Position numbers and translations under genes: made by a program | Notes under the pieces: model-generated | Seen by the model: the letters and a program-made list of their open reading frames with translations, nothing else | What the model was told of the DNA's origin: nothing | Database searches by the model: none | Shown here: positions 7,705 to 16,415 of the stretch, piece after piece | Layout of the letters: every line of letters begins with the position of its first letter | Numbering within the stretch: the first letter of the stretch is position 1 | NCBI RefSeq assembly: GCF_002585305.1 | Contig: NZ_NUNF01000044.1 | Span: 23,025-64,917, forward strand | Reading direction: 5' to 3' | DNA: 41,893 nucleotides | Source of the DNA: Bacillus sp. AFS037270 | GTDB lineage: Bacteria > Bacillota > Bacilli > Bacillales_B > DSM-18226

Positions 7705-8937
7705 TTACCTTGATGGAATCACAGGAATCCATTCACCCTGTGAAACTCCTTCTTTTTCTGAACTAATCTCGACGAGACAATCGCTTTTTACCAATGTGGT
7801 AATCAAGCCGGATTTTCCGATAATCGGCTCAGCCCACCATTCGCCCTCTTTTTCAAACAGACGGGCGCGGATGTAATCGGCCCGGCCCATGGAGGATGGG
7901 ATATTTTTTGTTATTTTTGCAAATATCCGCTCCGGTTTACGGTCGCACTTTTCTCCTTTTAGCTTGCGGAGGACCCGTTCACCGAACAATTTAAAAATAA
8001 TCATCGCGCTGGCAGGATGTCCAGGCAGACCAATGACAGGCTTTCCATTTGCTAACGCCAGAATAGTAGGTTTTCCCGGTTTAATGCTTACTCCGTGGAC
8101 GAATACTCCCGGATCACCTAACGATTGAATGACATCTGTTGTATAGTCCTTCGCTCCAACAGAACTGCCCCCCGAAAGGATTAAACAATCGGCCTCATCA
8201 TATAGAGCGCGGGCACGCTCTTGAAACTCGTCAAAATCGTCACGGACAATCCCGCCGTACACAACCTCCACATTCCACTCCCGGGCTAGTCCTGCGATAG
8301 TTAGATAGTTAATATCGCGGATTTGCCCTTCTCGCAATGTTTCAGTTTGGTAAGGGACAATTTCATCACCGGAAGACAGATATCCGACCTTTAATTTTCT
8401 AAAGACCGTCACATGTGTAATACCTAAGGAGGCAAGAGCGCCTAATTCCTGCGGCCTAAGCTTAGTACCGCGGCCTAGAAGGATCTCCCCTTCTCGAATA
8501 TCTTCACCCGCCCGAATCACATTTTCACCGGGTGCAATCTGCCTGTATGTATTGAGGAGCGTATCGACATCCTCACAGTGTTCAATCATGATAACGCTGT
8601 CACTACCCTTTGGGAGCATGCCTCCAGTCGGCACATAAACGGCAGTTCCTTGGGTTACTTCCGCTGTTGGGACCTCGCCCATTTTCACCTCACCAGCAAC
8701 AGTCAAAAAGCCGGGCATGGATTCTGAGGAACCATATGTATCTTTCGCACGGACGGCGTAGCCATCAACAGTCGAGCGGTCAAAACTCGGCACATTTTCC
8801 TTGGCAGTCACCGGACTCGCTAAAATATAATGAAGGGCACGAGAGAGCTCTCTAATCTCTGTTTGCTCGATTGCCGGAATTTTTTCATCTATCAAGGTAA
8901 ATGTCTCTTCAACTGTTTTGACTTTGAAAAATTGCAT
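7705..8937 (-). CDS. moeA: Molybdopterin molybdenumtransferase MoeA
   Basis: MoeA inserts molybdate into adenylylated molybdopterin to give Mo-cofactor. The 410-aa length is standard. Family blocks visible include FDRSTVDGYAVRAKDT near residue 50, GEDIREGEILLGRGTKL, LSSGDEIVP, the GGSSVGAKDYT motif, VSIKPGKPTILA and GLPGHPASA. The ATG at 8937 lies 27 bp after mobA. It is the first of two adjacent moeA-type genes; the second carries an extra C-terminal domain, so their roles may differ. Confidence 0.95.
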   Translation of the reverse strand: MQFFKVKTVEETFTLIDEKIPAIEQTEIRELSRALHYILASPVTAKENVPSFDRSTVDGYAVRAKDTYGSSESMPGFLTVAGEVKMGEVPTAEVTQGTAVYVPTGGMLPKGSDSVIMIEHCEDVDTLLNTYRQIAPGENVIRAGEDIREGEILLGRGTKLRPQELGALASLGITHVTVFRKLKVGYLSSGDEIVPYQTETLREGQIRDINYLTIAGLAREWNVEVVYGGIVRDDFDEFQERARALYDEADCLILSGGSSVGAKDYTTDVIQSLGDPGVFVHGVSIKPGKPTILALANGKPVIGLPGHPASAMIIFKLFGERVLRKLKGEKCDRKPERIFAKITKNIPSSMGRADYIRARLFEKEGEWWAEPIIGKSGLITTLVKSDCLVEISSEKEGVSQGEWIPVIPSR

Positions 8938-8964
8938 GGTTCCCTAACTCCCCCTTAAGTAGTT

Positions 8965-9573
8965 CTACATGTTTGTAAAATCAGACTCAGCCCACTTTTT
9001 GGCCTCTGTATATTCCTCTGGATGGTTCATATTAAAAAAGACTTTAGCTAACTCGATATGACTGTAAGTTTCTAATTCCTTTTCGGTTAGGTACAAAACG
9101 TTCAAATGGTCGAGCAAATGTTTCATCCGCAGCTGACCTGCTTTAATCCGTTCCTCCACAATTGTCGCTGCTTGCTTTTTAAAAACAGCAAATAGCGGAT
9201 GCTGTTTGCCATTAATCACAGGTATGACCGCATCATAGTGCAAGGCATTGTTAACCAAGGCTTCGGCCAGCTCTCCAGAAACAAACGGCATATCACAGGC
9301 CACAATAAAATTAACATCGTAGGCTGACGCCATAAGGCCTGCGTGTACTCCGGCGAGAGGCCCCATGCCAGGGTATTGATCCGGGACCATTCGTACACCT
9401 AAAAATTCATATTGTTCAGAATCATTCGTTACTAGAATTATATCATCAAAAAGAAGTTTTAGCCTATCTGCTATTCTTTCAATATTCGTTTTTTCATTTA
9501 TTTTCAGCAAGGCTTTGTTGGTGCCCATCCGGCTGGATTTCCCGCCTGCTAGAATAATGGCTGCAGCTTTCAT
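8965..9573 (-). CDS. mobA: Molybdenum cofactor guanylyltransferase MobA
   Basis: MobA joins GMP from GTP to Mo-molybdopterin, producing the guanine-dinucleotide cofactor used by DMSO-reductase-family enzymes such as formate dehydrogenase. The 202-aa protein opens with the nucleotidyltransferase signature LAGGKSSRMGTNKALL (residues 8-23) and has PDQYPGMGPLAGVHAGL and the metal-binding VACDMPFV block. It lies 11 bp downstream of fdhE, which fits its use for the FdhA cofactor. Confidence 0.95.
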   Translation of the reverse strand: MKAAAIILAGGKSSRMGTNKALLKINEKTNIERIADRLKLLFDDIILVTNDSEQYEFLGVRMVPDQYPGMGPLAGVHAGLMASAYDVNFIVACDMPFVSGELAEALVNNALHYDAVIPVINGKQHPLFAVFKKQAATIVEERIKAGQLRMKHLLDHLNVLYLTEKELETYSHIELAKVFFNMNHPEEYTEAKKWAESDFTNM

Positions 9574-9584
9574 AAATTACCCTC

Positions 9585-10388
9585 TCAATGAACGACTTTT
9601 TTCTCCCTTACCGGAGAATATCCATTATCTTGAGCAACAATGTCAAGGTGAATGGATAAAAGATCTAATAAAGCAACTGAAGGCTTTGTTATAAATTGTT
9701 TTGTATCTATAATTTTAATATAGCCGTTACATTGTTCGCAAACCTGGATTTGCATAGCAGATTCGCCCTCAATTGATAAAAAGTGAATTGTTGTATGGTC
9801 TTCATTACCACAGTGTGAGCACTCTAAGCGTTTGGCATGCCAGTGGGCATGACAGCGCGGGCATTGAATGACCTTTTTTCCTTCCTCATCAAGTGTCGCA
9901 AGTCTCACCGGCTCAAAACAAACAGGACAGTATTCACTTATATTCATTCTTTCAACTTCTGGCTGAGCCTTTTCTGCAATTAATTGTAGGAAGGGACGGA
10001 GAGCAACCTCAGCAAGGAATTGCGGGAGTGATTCTAAGATTTCATGTTCTTCGGCGAATCGCTTAAAATAGGTATAGTCAACAAAAAAGGCCTCTCCAAA
10101 CCAATTAATTAGGGTTTCTTCCGTTAACAGACTGGGGATTTTTGATAGCTCTAATTCTAATTCGGGTTTAAATTCAATCATCAAATCTATTAATTCCATT
10201 ATCCACCGTTTGTATCTTGGCATATCCAACTCAAACTCGGCTAATTCAGCTATAGGAGCCCCAGCTTCTGCTTTATCAAAGTTAATTTTGAAGGGCCTCC
10301 ATTCTATTTGAAGCTTCCATTGTTCTTGAAGCTTGATAATTTCCTTTTGCAGTTCCTGGTATTCATTTGAAACAACGGATTTAATCAT
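9585..10388 (-). CDS. fdhE: Formate dehydrogenase accessory protein FdhE
   Basis: FdhE proteins bind iron and are needed for maturation of respiratory formate dehydrogenases. The 267-aa product has the family's cysteine layout in its second half: CPVCFEP, then CPRCHAHW, CSHCGNED and CEQCNGY, four CxxC pairs consistent with the rubredoxin-like metal sites of FdhE. I chose the ATG at 10388 (AGAGGTG upstream); the in-frame GTG at 10397 overlaps the ribosome binding site. It stands between fdhI and mobA and may start its own transcript, because a strong hairpin precedes it. Confidence 0.9.
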   Translation of the reverse strand: MIKSVVSNEYQELQKEIIKLQEQWKLQIEWRPFKINFDKAEAGAPIAELAEFELDMPRYKRWIMELIDLMIEFKPELELELSKIPSLLTEETLINWFGEAFFVDYTYFKRFAEEHEILESLPQFLAEVALRPFLQLIAEKAQPEVERMNISEYCPVCFEPVRLATLDEEGKKVIQCPRCHAHWHAKRLECSHCGNEDHTTIHFLSIEGESAMQIQVCEQCNGYIKIIDTKQFITKPSVALLDLLSIHLDIVAQDNGYSPVREKKVVH

Positions 10389-10427
10389 CGTTTGCACACC
10401 TCTTATATTAAATAGTTTTTGTGAGAA

Positions 10428-10459
10428 GAAATGGCTGTCTTATATCCGACAGCCATTTC
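10428..10459. terminator. Hairpin between fdhI and fdhE
   Basis: GAAATGGCTGTC and GACAGCCATTTC form a perfect 12-bp stem with an 8-nt loop. The plus-strand flank is T-rich (CTTTTCTTAACTTTT); the minus-strand flank has only TTTCTTCTC. It could attenuate transcription from the structural fdh genes into fdhE and the Moco genes. Confidence 0.6.
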
Positions 10460-10496
10460 CTTTTCTTAACTTTTATACTTAGTTTACTGTCTATCT

Positions 10497-10532
10497 GCAG
10501 CGCTTAGAGGCTCAAGGCGCTTCCGCTTTTCG
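10497..10532 (-). repeat. Short copy of the dispersed AGCGGAAGCGCC repeat
   Basis: On the minus strand this reads AAAAGCGGAAGCGCCTTG and then, after a short spacer, AAGCGCTGCAG. It is an internally deleted form of the element at 17764-17884, keeping both ends, and it begins 4 bp after the fdhI stop codon. Confidence 0.65.
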
Positions 10533-10536
10533 ATTA

Positions 10537-11250
10537 TTAAGCACCCCGTTTATGCTTAGGATCATCCAAGTTAGGGAAGTTGCCCTTTTTCACTTCTTCA
10601 TCATACCAATCCTCATAGTGTCCTTTTGCCCACCATGCCGGAACCTTACCTGTTACAACACCGGAATAACCTGGTCTAGAGTGTTTGTGAACAACAGACA
10701 GGTAAATGTGTCCGACAATAACCGCAATTCCTAAGCCAAAGCCAATGTTATGAAGGACGTAACCCCATTGAACAAGTGCTCTCGGGAAATATTCAGGAAA
10801 CCACATCGTAAAGCCTGAAGCGATAACCAAAATTGCACAGAAAATTTGCAAAATGGAGTTAATCTTTTCACCTGCATTAAAGAATGTTTGTCTTATATGC
10901 CCAAACTTAAAGCCAAACAATTCTTTGACGAAATTACCGAAAAATTCGAGATCACGCTTTTTCCATGTGACTAATTCTTTCATCCAAAGAAAAAGGAACT
11001 TCGGACTAAAAATTAACAAGATGAATGTAGGCGTTATGAACGCTACTGCGAAAATTCGGTGCAATAGCCGTGCCATGGCTGGTCCGCCGAAAACGGGATA
11101 CAGCCAGTCAAAGAATTCGGTATACATTGGAAGGGCCGTGATGTATAGGGCAAAGAAGGCAATTCCATTAATGGCATGTGCCCAAACAAATGCCTTTGGG
11201 AAGCGGCGAATTTGCTCATTAGCTTTCGGATGCTTCTGATTATTACTCAT
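10537..11250 (-). CDS. fdhI: Formate dehydrogenase cytochrome b subunit (FdnI/FdoI type)
   Basis: Membrane anchor that carries two b haems and passes electrons from the iron-sulfur subunit to the quinone pool. The 237-aa protein has four hydrophobic segments (about residues 20-42, 55-80, 125-148 and 160-185 in FVWAHAINGIAFFALYIT, LLHRIFAVAFITPTFILLIF, ILQIFCAILVIASGFTMWF and YVLHNIGFGLGIAVIVGHIYLSVVH) with histidines in helices 1, 2 and 4 placed as in FdnI. The ATG at 11250 overlaps the end of fdhB by 8 bp and has GGAGGTGA upstream; a longer in-frame start within fdhB is not credible. Confidence 0.93.
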   Translation of the reverse strand: MSNNQKHPKANEQIRRFPKAFVWAHAINGIAFFALYITALPMYTEFFDWLYPVFGGPAMARLLHRIFAVAFITPTFILLIFSPKFLFLWMKELVTWKKRDLEFFGNFVKELFGFKFGHIRQTFFNAGEKINSILQIFCAILVIASGFTMWFPEYFPRALVQWGYVLHNIGFGLGIAVIVGHIYLSVVHKHSRPGYSGVVTGKVPAWWAKGHYEDWYDEEVKKGNFPNLDDPKHKRGA

Positions 11251-12067
11251 GGCCCTCACCTCCGTCTTCATGACCTTGTGTTTTTTTACTGATAATGGTA
11301 TTCGTAATAAATGCTCCGACAATTGCCATGGTTGTTGCACCTAGCATCATTTTGCCGACTGGCTGTGCATAGTCTTTCCAAACAACCGCAGAGGTTGGAA
11401 CCTTAGGGTTTTCCGGAAGGCCATATACACTTGGTTTTTCAGCTAGTAAATAGATCGTATGCGTGCCGCCAACACCCTGCGGATTATAGATATTCGCATT
11501 TGGAAAACGGTCTTTCACTTCACTTAAGCGTTTTTGTGCTATGGCAAGCATGTCATCTTTTTTGCCAAACTGCATCGCGTCTGTATGGCAGGTTGTTACA
11601 CAGGCAGGCTGCAAACCTTCTTCAAGACGATCGGTACACATCGTACACTTTTGAGATTTTTGATATTCTTTACCCTTCTTATCTTTGTAAGTCTTTAATG
11701 AGATGACTTCAAATGGACAGTTTTGTACGCAATAGCCGCAGCCTACGCACTTATCATGGTCAATTACAACAGACCCAAATTTTGAGTAGCTGATGGCGTT
11801 CTCAGGACATACCTTTTCACAGGCTGCCGTATCACAATGGAAGCAGGATGAGTGACGGAAGAGGTATTCTAAATCGCCTTTTCCGTTTTCATGCTCTACA
11901 TATTGGAGAACATTCCATGTATCAGCACTAGTCTTTGGATGTGATTGAGCACTTCCTTGGAATGCGGTTACTTCTGCCGGAAGGTCATTCCAGTTTTTAC
12001 AGGCAACCATACAGGCCTTACAGCCATCACATCTGGTAACGTCAACGTATTTTACGTATTCAGCCAT
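11243..12067 (-). CDS. fdhB: Formate dehydrogenase iron-sulfur subunit (FdnH type)
   Basis: Electron-transfer subunit linking FdhA to the cytochrome b. The 274-aa protein has sixteen cysteines in four ferredoxin-type groups: CDGCKACMVAC (residues 13-23), CFHCDTAACEKVCP, CVGCGYCVQNCP and CTMCTDRLEEGLQPACVTTC, giving four [4Fe-4S] clusters. A single C-terminal membrane helix (AQPVGKMMLGATTMAIVGAFITNTII) anchors it, as in E. coli FdnH. AAGGAGGG precedes the ATG at 12067. It starts 2 bp after the fdhA stop codon. Confidence 0.95.
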   Translation of the reverse strand: MAEYVKYVDVTRCDGCKACMVACKNWNDLPAEVTAFQGSAQSHPKTSADTWNVLQYVEHENGKGDLEYLFRHSSCFHCDTAACEKVCPENAISYSKFGSVVIDHDKCVGCGYCVQNCPFEVISLKTYKDKKGKEYQKSQKCTMCTDRLEEGLQPACVTTCHTDAMQFGKKDDMLAIAQKRLSEVKDRFPNANIYNPQGVGGTHTIYLLAEKPSVYGLPENPKVPTSAVVWKDYAQPVGKMMLGATTMAIVGAFITNTIISKKTQGHEDGGEGHE

Positions 12068-12069
12068 CG

Positions 12070-15054
12070 TTAAGCCCTCCTTATGTCACATAGGAATGCT
12101 TTATATTCCGGAATCATCGTGTTGGCATCCCCAATATGTGGAGTCAGGCGGTTGGCTGTAGCTCCTGTTGCATACCCTTTGTATCCAAAATTCCATGGCA
12201 TTCCAATTTGATGCACCTTTTTGCCTTTAACCGTAAACGGCTTGTAGCGCTTTGTGACCAATGCATAGGCTTCAATTTTGCCGCGCGCAGAGGTAACAAT
12301 GACTTTGTCCTTATTTGTGATGCCTTTCTCTTTAGCCAATTCTTCACTTATTTCCACATACATATATCGTGCAATCTCTGCCAGCCATTCTTGGTTACGT
12401 GTCATCGAACCTGACTGCCAGTGTGCTTCGACCCGATAGGTGGTTGCAACAATCGGGTAGTCCACCTTGAAGCCGCGTTTGTTAAAATCTCCATCATTAA
12501 TGACAATTGCAGGGTTATATTCTACTGATGAGAATGCATTTGGTACTGGGCTTTCATATGGCTCATAGTGTTCTGGGAATGGGCCGTCATTCATAGTTGG
12601 AGCAAATAATAATGCAACACCGTCTTTGTTCATCATGAAAGCACCTGTTCCGCCTGGATCAGTTGGGGCTGTAACTGCTTTAAAGTCAGGGACATCATTT
12701 CCGACCCATTTTTTTTGAGCAGCATCCCACCAAATCACTGCTTTTTCCTGGCTCCATGGCTTACCGCTAGGATCAGCTGCTGCGCGGTTGTAAAGAATTC
12801 GGCGGTTTGCCGGCCATGCAAAGGACCAGTTTAAGAAGTTTCCGCCGCCTGTATCCTTATTATCACGGCGTTGGGAAAGATTTTTTCCCTCTTCGGGATA
12901 GAAGCCGGAATAAATCCAGTTACCGCTTGAAGTTGTGCCATCATCTTTTAAATCACCAAAGGTCTTTAATAATTTGCCAGTTTTAAGATCGTAGCCATTG
13001 ATTTCTTTGGCAATTTGGTCTAAATCTGGCGCTTCGCCCATGCCATAATTCCAATCAAGTGCTAAGAATGGCTTGTCAGCAGATTTTGGACTGTTTGCAT
13101 ATAGCTTTTTAAGCTTCACAGCCAGCTCATGGACGATATCAAGGTCCGGACGAGACTCGCCTTTTGGCTCAATCGCTTTCCAGCGGTATTGCATCCAGCG
13201 GGAGCTGTTTGAAATACTTCCTTCTTTTTCAAAAGAAGAACAGGCTGGAAGCAGGAAGACTTCTGTATTGATCTTGGCTGGGTCATTGCCGGCTTCTTTT
13301 TGCCAGAAGGCTGACGTTTCAGTCTCCCATAGGTCAACCGCTATCAGCCATTTGAGGTTACCAAGAGCTTCCTTTTCCTTGCCGGCGTTCGGTCCGCCGA
13401 CAACAGGATTGGTGCCCCAAAGGAACGCACCCTCAAGTTCATTGTTGTACATGGCCTTAAATAAGTTAATATGTGAGTAGTTCTTATTCCCCTTCGGCAG
13501 GAAGTGGTACCCAAACTCATTATCCTTCGTTGCATTGGTGCCATACCAAGATTTCAATAGGCTGACAACAAATTTAGGTTTGTTGCTCCAATAGCCTGAT
13601 GGCGGAGTTTCTTTTTTCAAGTATCCGGCAAGTGTAGCATGTTCAGGAACCGTTGCTTTTGGCGCAGCAAGGTAGCCCGTTAAGTTATCCCACAGTAAAC
13701 CGAAATCGGTAGAACCTTGAACGTTGGATTCGCCGCGCATTGCATTGATTCCTCCGCCTGGCAGCCCAATATTACCTAAGAGAAGCTGCAGGATGGCAAA
13801 GATTCGGACGTTTTGAGAACCAACTGTATGCTGAGTAGTCCCCATCGCGTAGAGAATCGTACCTGATTTACCCACTTTTCCTGTTTCACAAAAGGCTTTA
13901 CAAACCTTCATGTAATCTTCTTTTGGTGTTCCTGTTACGGCTGTTACGGTATCCACATCGTAGCGGGAATAGTGTTGTTTCATTAATTGAAAGACCGAAC
14001 GAGGATGCTGTAACGTTTCATCCTTCACCGGTTTTCCATCAGGAGTGGTTTCAATCACCCATTTTGTTTTATCGTAAACTCGTTTTGCTTCATCATAACC
14101 GGAGAAAAGACCATCTTTAAAATCGTAGCCCTCCTTCACGATAAAAGAAGCATTCGTATATTTCACAACATACTCTTTATGAATGAGATTGTTTTCAATA
14201 GCATATTTAATCATACCGCCAACAAACGGAATATCCGTTCCAGAACGAAGCGGGGCATAGAGATCAGATACCGCAGATGTACGTGTATAACGTGGATCCA
14301 CGCTGATAATTTTTCCGCCTTTTTCTTTCGCCTTTGTCAGCCATCTAAAACTGATTGGATGATTTTCAGCAGGATTTGCTCCCATAATGAGGGCACAATC
14401 TGTCCACTGAAGGTCATTCCAGTGATTTGTCATTGCTCCACGACCAAATGTAGGTGCCAGACCGGCAACCGTAGAACTATGTCATATTCGTGCCTGGTGC
14501 TCTAAGTAAGTCACACCAAGCCCTCTCATTAATTTTGATACTAGATAAGTTTCTTCGTTATCAAGTGCCGCGCCGCCAAGGCTGGCAATCTTTTCTGTTT
14601 TGTTTACGATGATGCCTGCTTCTTTCTCAACAAATGAAGCATCACGTGTATCTTTCGTACGTTTGGCAATGGTGTCAAGCATCCATTCCCAATCTTTTTC
14701 TTCCCACTTATTGCTCCCAGGAGCACGATATAGTGGTTTTGTCAGCCGTTTTTCAGATGTATATATTTGGCGTAATGTCGTTCCTTTACTGCATAGCTTA
14801 CCTTCGTTAATTGGGTTATCCGGATCCCCTTCCGTATAAACCACGGTATTATTTTTGGTGTGGACGAGTATCCCGCATCCTACACCACAAAAGCAGCAAA
14901 TGGTTGGTGTTACAGTAGCTTTGGCAATCTTGAAATCTTTTGTTTTTGCATAGGCTTTTTTATCATTAAAACCTAGTTCAACTACTGCAAGGGTAGCAGC
15001 CGTTGCACCAGATAGTTTTAAGAATTGCCGGCGGTTTAAGTTCATTTCAACCAT
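12070..15054 (-). CDS. fdhA: Selenocysteine formate dehydrogenase catalytic subunit
   Basis: Catalytic subunit oxidising formate to CO2 with a molybdopterin-guanine-dinucleotide, one [4Fe-4S] cluster and selenocysteine. The coding region contains an in-frame TGA at 14482-14484 (residue 191) in the context HQARI-Sec-HSSTVAGLAPTFGRGAMTN, the position of Sec196 in E. coli FdnG. Upstream and downstream parts are in the same frame (994 aa including Sec), and a SECIS-like hairpin follows the TGA. An automated caller would split this into two genes or call a pseudogene. A twin-arginine signal (NRRQFLKLSG, residues 7-16) predicts export. Cysteines 53, 56, 60 and 88 bind the cluster. The ATG at 15054 follows AAGGAG. 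Both C-terminal blocks of the molydopterin-binding domain are present, so I see no decay. Confidence 0.95.
14453..14484 (-). promoter_or_regulatory. SECIS-like element in fdhA
   Basis: Starting 11 nt after the UGA, the mRNA reads GGUUGCC-GGUCU-GGCACC. UGCC pairs with GGCA, flanking GG pairs with CC, one U is bulged and the apical loop is GGUCU. E. coli fdhF SECIS has the same bulged U and GGUCU loop, the features recognised by SelB. This makes selenocysteine insertion, not termination, the expected reading. Confidence 0.9.
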
Positions 15055-15100
15055 CACTATTCTCCTTCCCAAAAATGATTAGACATCCCTCTATAAGCTT

Positions 15101-15138
15101 AAAGCGCCTCTCCCTTTGGGCTGGCAGCTTACCGCTTT
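15101..15138 (-). other. Possible structured leader between fdhD and fdhA
   Basis: AAAGCG (15101-15106) and CGCTTT (15133-15138) can pair, enclosing a GC-rich loop with internal CCC/GGG. No T-run follows, so it is not an obvious terminator. It lies about 50 bp upstream of fdhA in the fdhD-fdhA gap. It may be a processing or leader hairpin; no known RNA family was recognised. Confidence 0.3.
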
Positions 15139-15176
15139 ATCTCTCTATTATTCTGCCTTTAGTTTTTCTCTGTTTG

Positions 15177-15953
15177 TTAATTCCCCCCTTCAACGGTTCT
15201 CTCAAAGTCTATTTCTTGGGTAATATCATTTTTGACTCTTCCTGAAGAGGTATAAATGACAGCCATTTTTCCTCTTAAATAGCCGATTACCTCTATATTT
15301 AAAAATTTCGCCAGCTGCACAGCCTGTTTGGTAGCGGCCGTACGGGAGCCGATTACAGGAAAGCCAAATTTCGCCGCCTTTGAGAGCATTTCATATGAAA
15401 CCCTTCCAGTTGTAAGTAAAATCAACCGTTCAGGAGGTAAACCCTTTCTTAGTGCATAGCCAATAATTTTATCCACCGCATTATGGCGGCCGATATCCTC
15501 ACGGATCGTGATTGCGCCATCCTCCTCCACAATACAAGCGCCATGCATTCCACCGGTTTCTAGATAAAGAGACGATTTTCCAGCAAATTCACTTCTCTTT
15601 TTTAATAGATAACTTAAGTCATATTTTTGACCTGAGGACACTTCGGCAAAGCCTTTGACATCCGTCATTGAGAAGAAGGTGACACCTCTGCCGCATCCGG
15701 CCGTATAGTGTTTCTTTTTCGAAAAAAATTGGTCTTCATCAAAATGGGAGTGAAGGGTAACGTGGATTGCTCCCATATTTTCATCTATGTTGACAGCTTC
15801 AATATCGTTTGCATCCTGAATAAATCCTTCAGAAAACAAATATCCGTATGCCCAATCTTTCAGGTCATATTTCGTTAATTGAAAAACAGCTATTTCGCAG
15901 CTGTTTAGATGTAAGGATATTGGATATTCATCGGGACAGCTCTTACGGTTCAT
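15177..15953 (-). CDS. fdhD: Formate dehydrogenase accessory sulfurtransferase FdhD
   Basis: FdhD transfers sulfur from a cysteine desulfurase to the Mo-cofactor, which formate dehydrogenase needs for activity. The 258-aa protein matches the family from DLKDWAYGYLFSEGFI through ITIREDIGRHNAVDKIIGYAL and LTTGRVSYEMLSKAAKFGFPVIGSRTAATKQAVQLA. Two departures: the N-terminal segment before the first strand is short, and the usual CxxC loop is TAGCGRGVTF with one cysteine in place of E. coli's CGVCG. The ATG at 15953 follows GAGGAGGAGGG; the longer in-frame start uses the ribosome binding site itself. It is the first gene of the fdh run. Confidence 0.9.
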   Translation of the reverse strand: MNRKSCPDEYPISLHLNSCEIAVFQLTKYDLKDWAYGYLFSEGFIQDANDIEAVNIDENMGAIHVTLHSHFDEDQFFSKKKHYTAGCGRGVTFFSMTDVKGFAEVSSGQKYDLSYLLKKRSEFAGKSSLYLETGGMHGACIVEEDGAITIREDIGRHNAVDKIIGYALRKGLPPERLILLTTGRVSYEMLSKAAKFGFPVIGSRTAATKQAVQLAKFLNIEVIGYLRGKMAVIYTSSGRVKNDITQEIDFERTVEGGN

Positions 15954-16415
15954 ACATTCCCTCCTCCTCAAGGATATTTTCCGTATTTATTATTGTAAAA
16001 ATAGGACCCATGTCACTCAGCGATTTAAGTCACAGCATTAAGAGGAACTGCCTATTGAAAGCGAGATATTAGTAATAAAAGTATTTAGACTCCCGTAAAA
16101 AATCCCGGCATTACCACACTGTGATTATTTGTGTCAGATTTCTAACAAATTAACTCTTGTCGCTAGATATGATATTCACCTCAGAAAACGGTTACATTTT
16201 TAGACTACGTTGCTTTTGTATTTATCGTACTTCTCTACCAATATTTTGAAAGTAATATTTATCACTTGGGATGGTTTCTAATAGTACTATTGGTCTATTT
16301 GTCATTTTTTTGTAACTATTAACTGCAAACGATTTGTCCATTGTCGATTCATGTTATATTTTTTATTTTGATTTATAATAAGGAAGGAGTTATTTTTCAA
16401 AAGGAGGTTTACATA
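15954..16415. other. Intergenic region between fdhD and pdxK (divergent promoters)
   Basis: About 460 bp without a credible gene, AT-rich, separating divergent fdh and pdxK transcripts. A weak FNR-like site, TGTGA-N6-TCGCT on the minus strand at 16019-16034 (8 of 10 fixed bases), lies about 65 bp before fdhD. Near pdxK, TTGTCC (16334-16339) and TATATT (16355-16360) could be a promoter but have only a 15-bp spacer. Nothing else is recognised. Confidence 0.45.

Noticed and set aside
12070..14484. fdhA as a pseudogene or two genes with a stop at 14482
   Set aside because: TGA is in frame, at the selenocysteine position, with a SECIS-like hairpin; all domains intact.
15073..15176. Moco riboswitch upstream of fdhA
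   Set aside because: A 6-bp stem and GC-rich loop are present but I could not match the known Moco RNA core; kept only as a possible structured leader.
16121..16138. FNR-type site in TGTGATTATTTGTGTCA
   Set aside because: Only the left half matches TGTGA-N6-TCACA; too weak to annotate.
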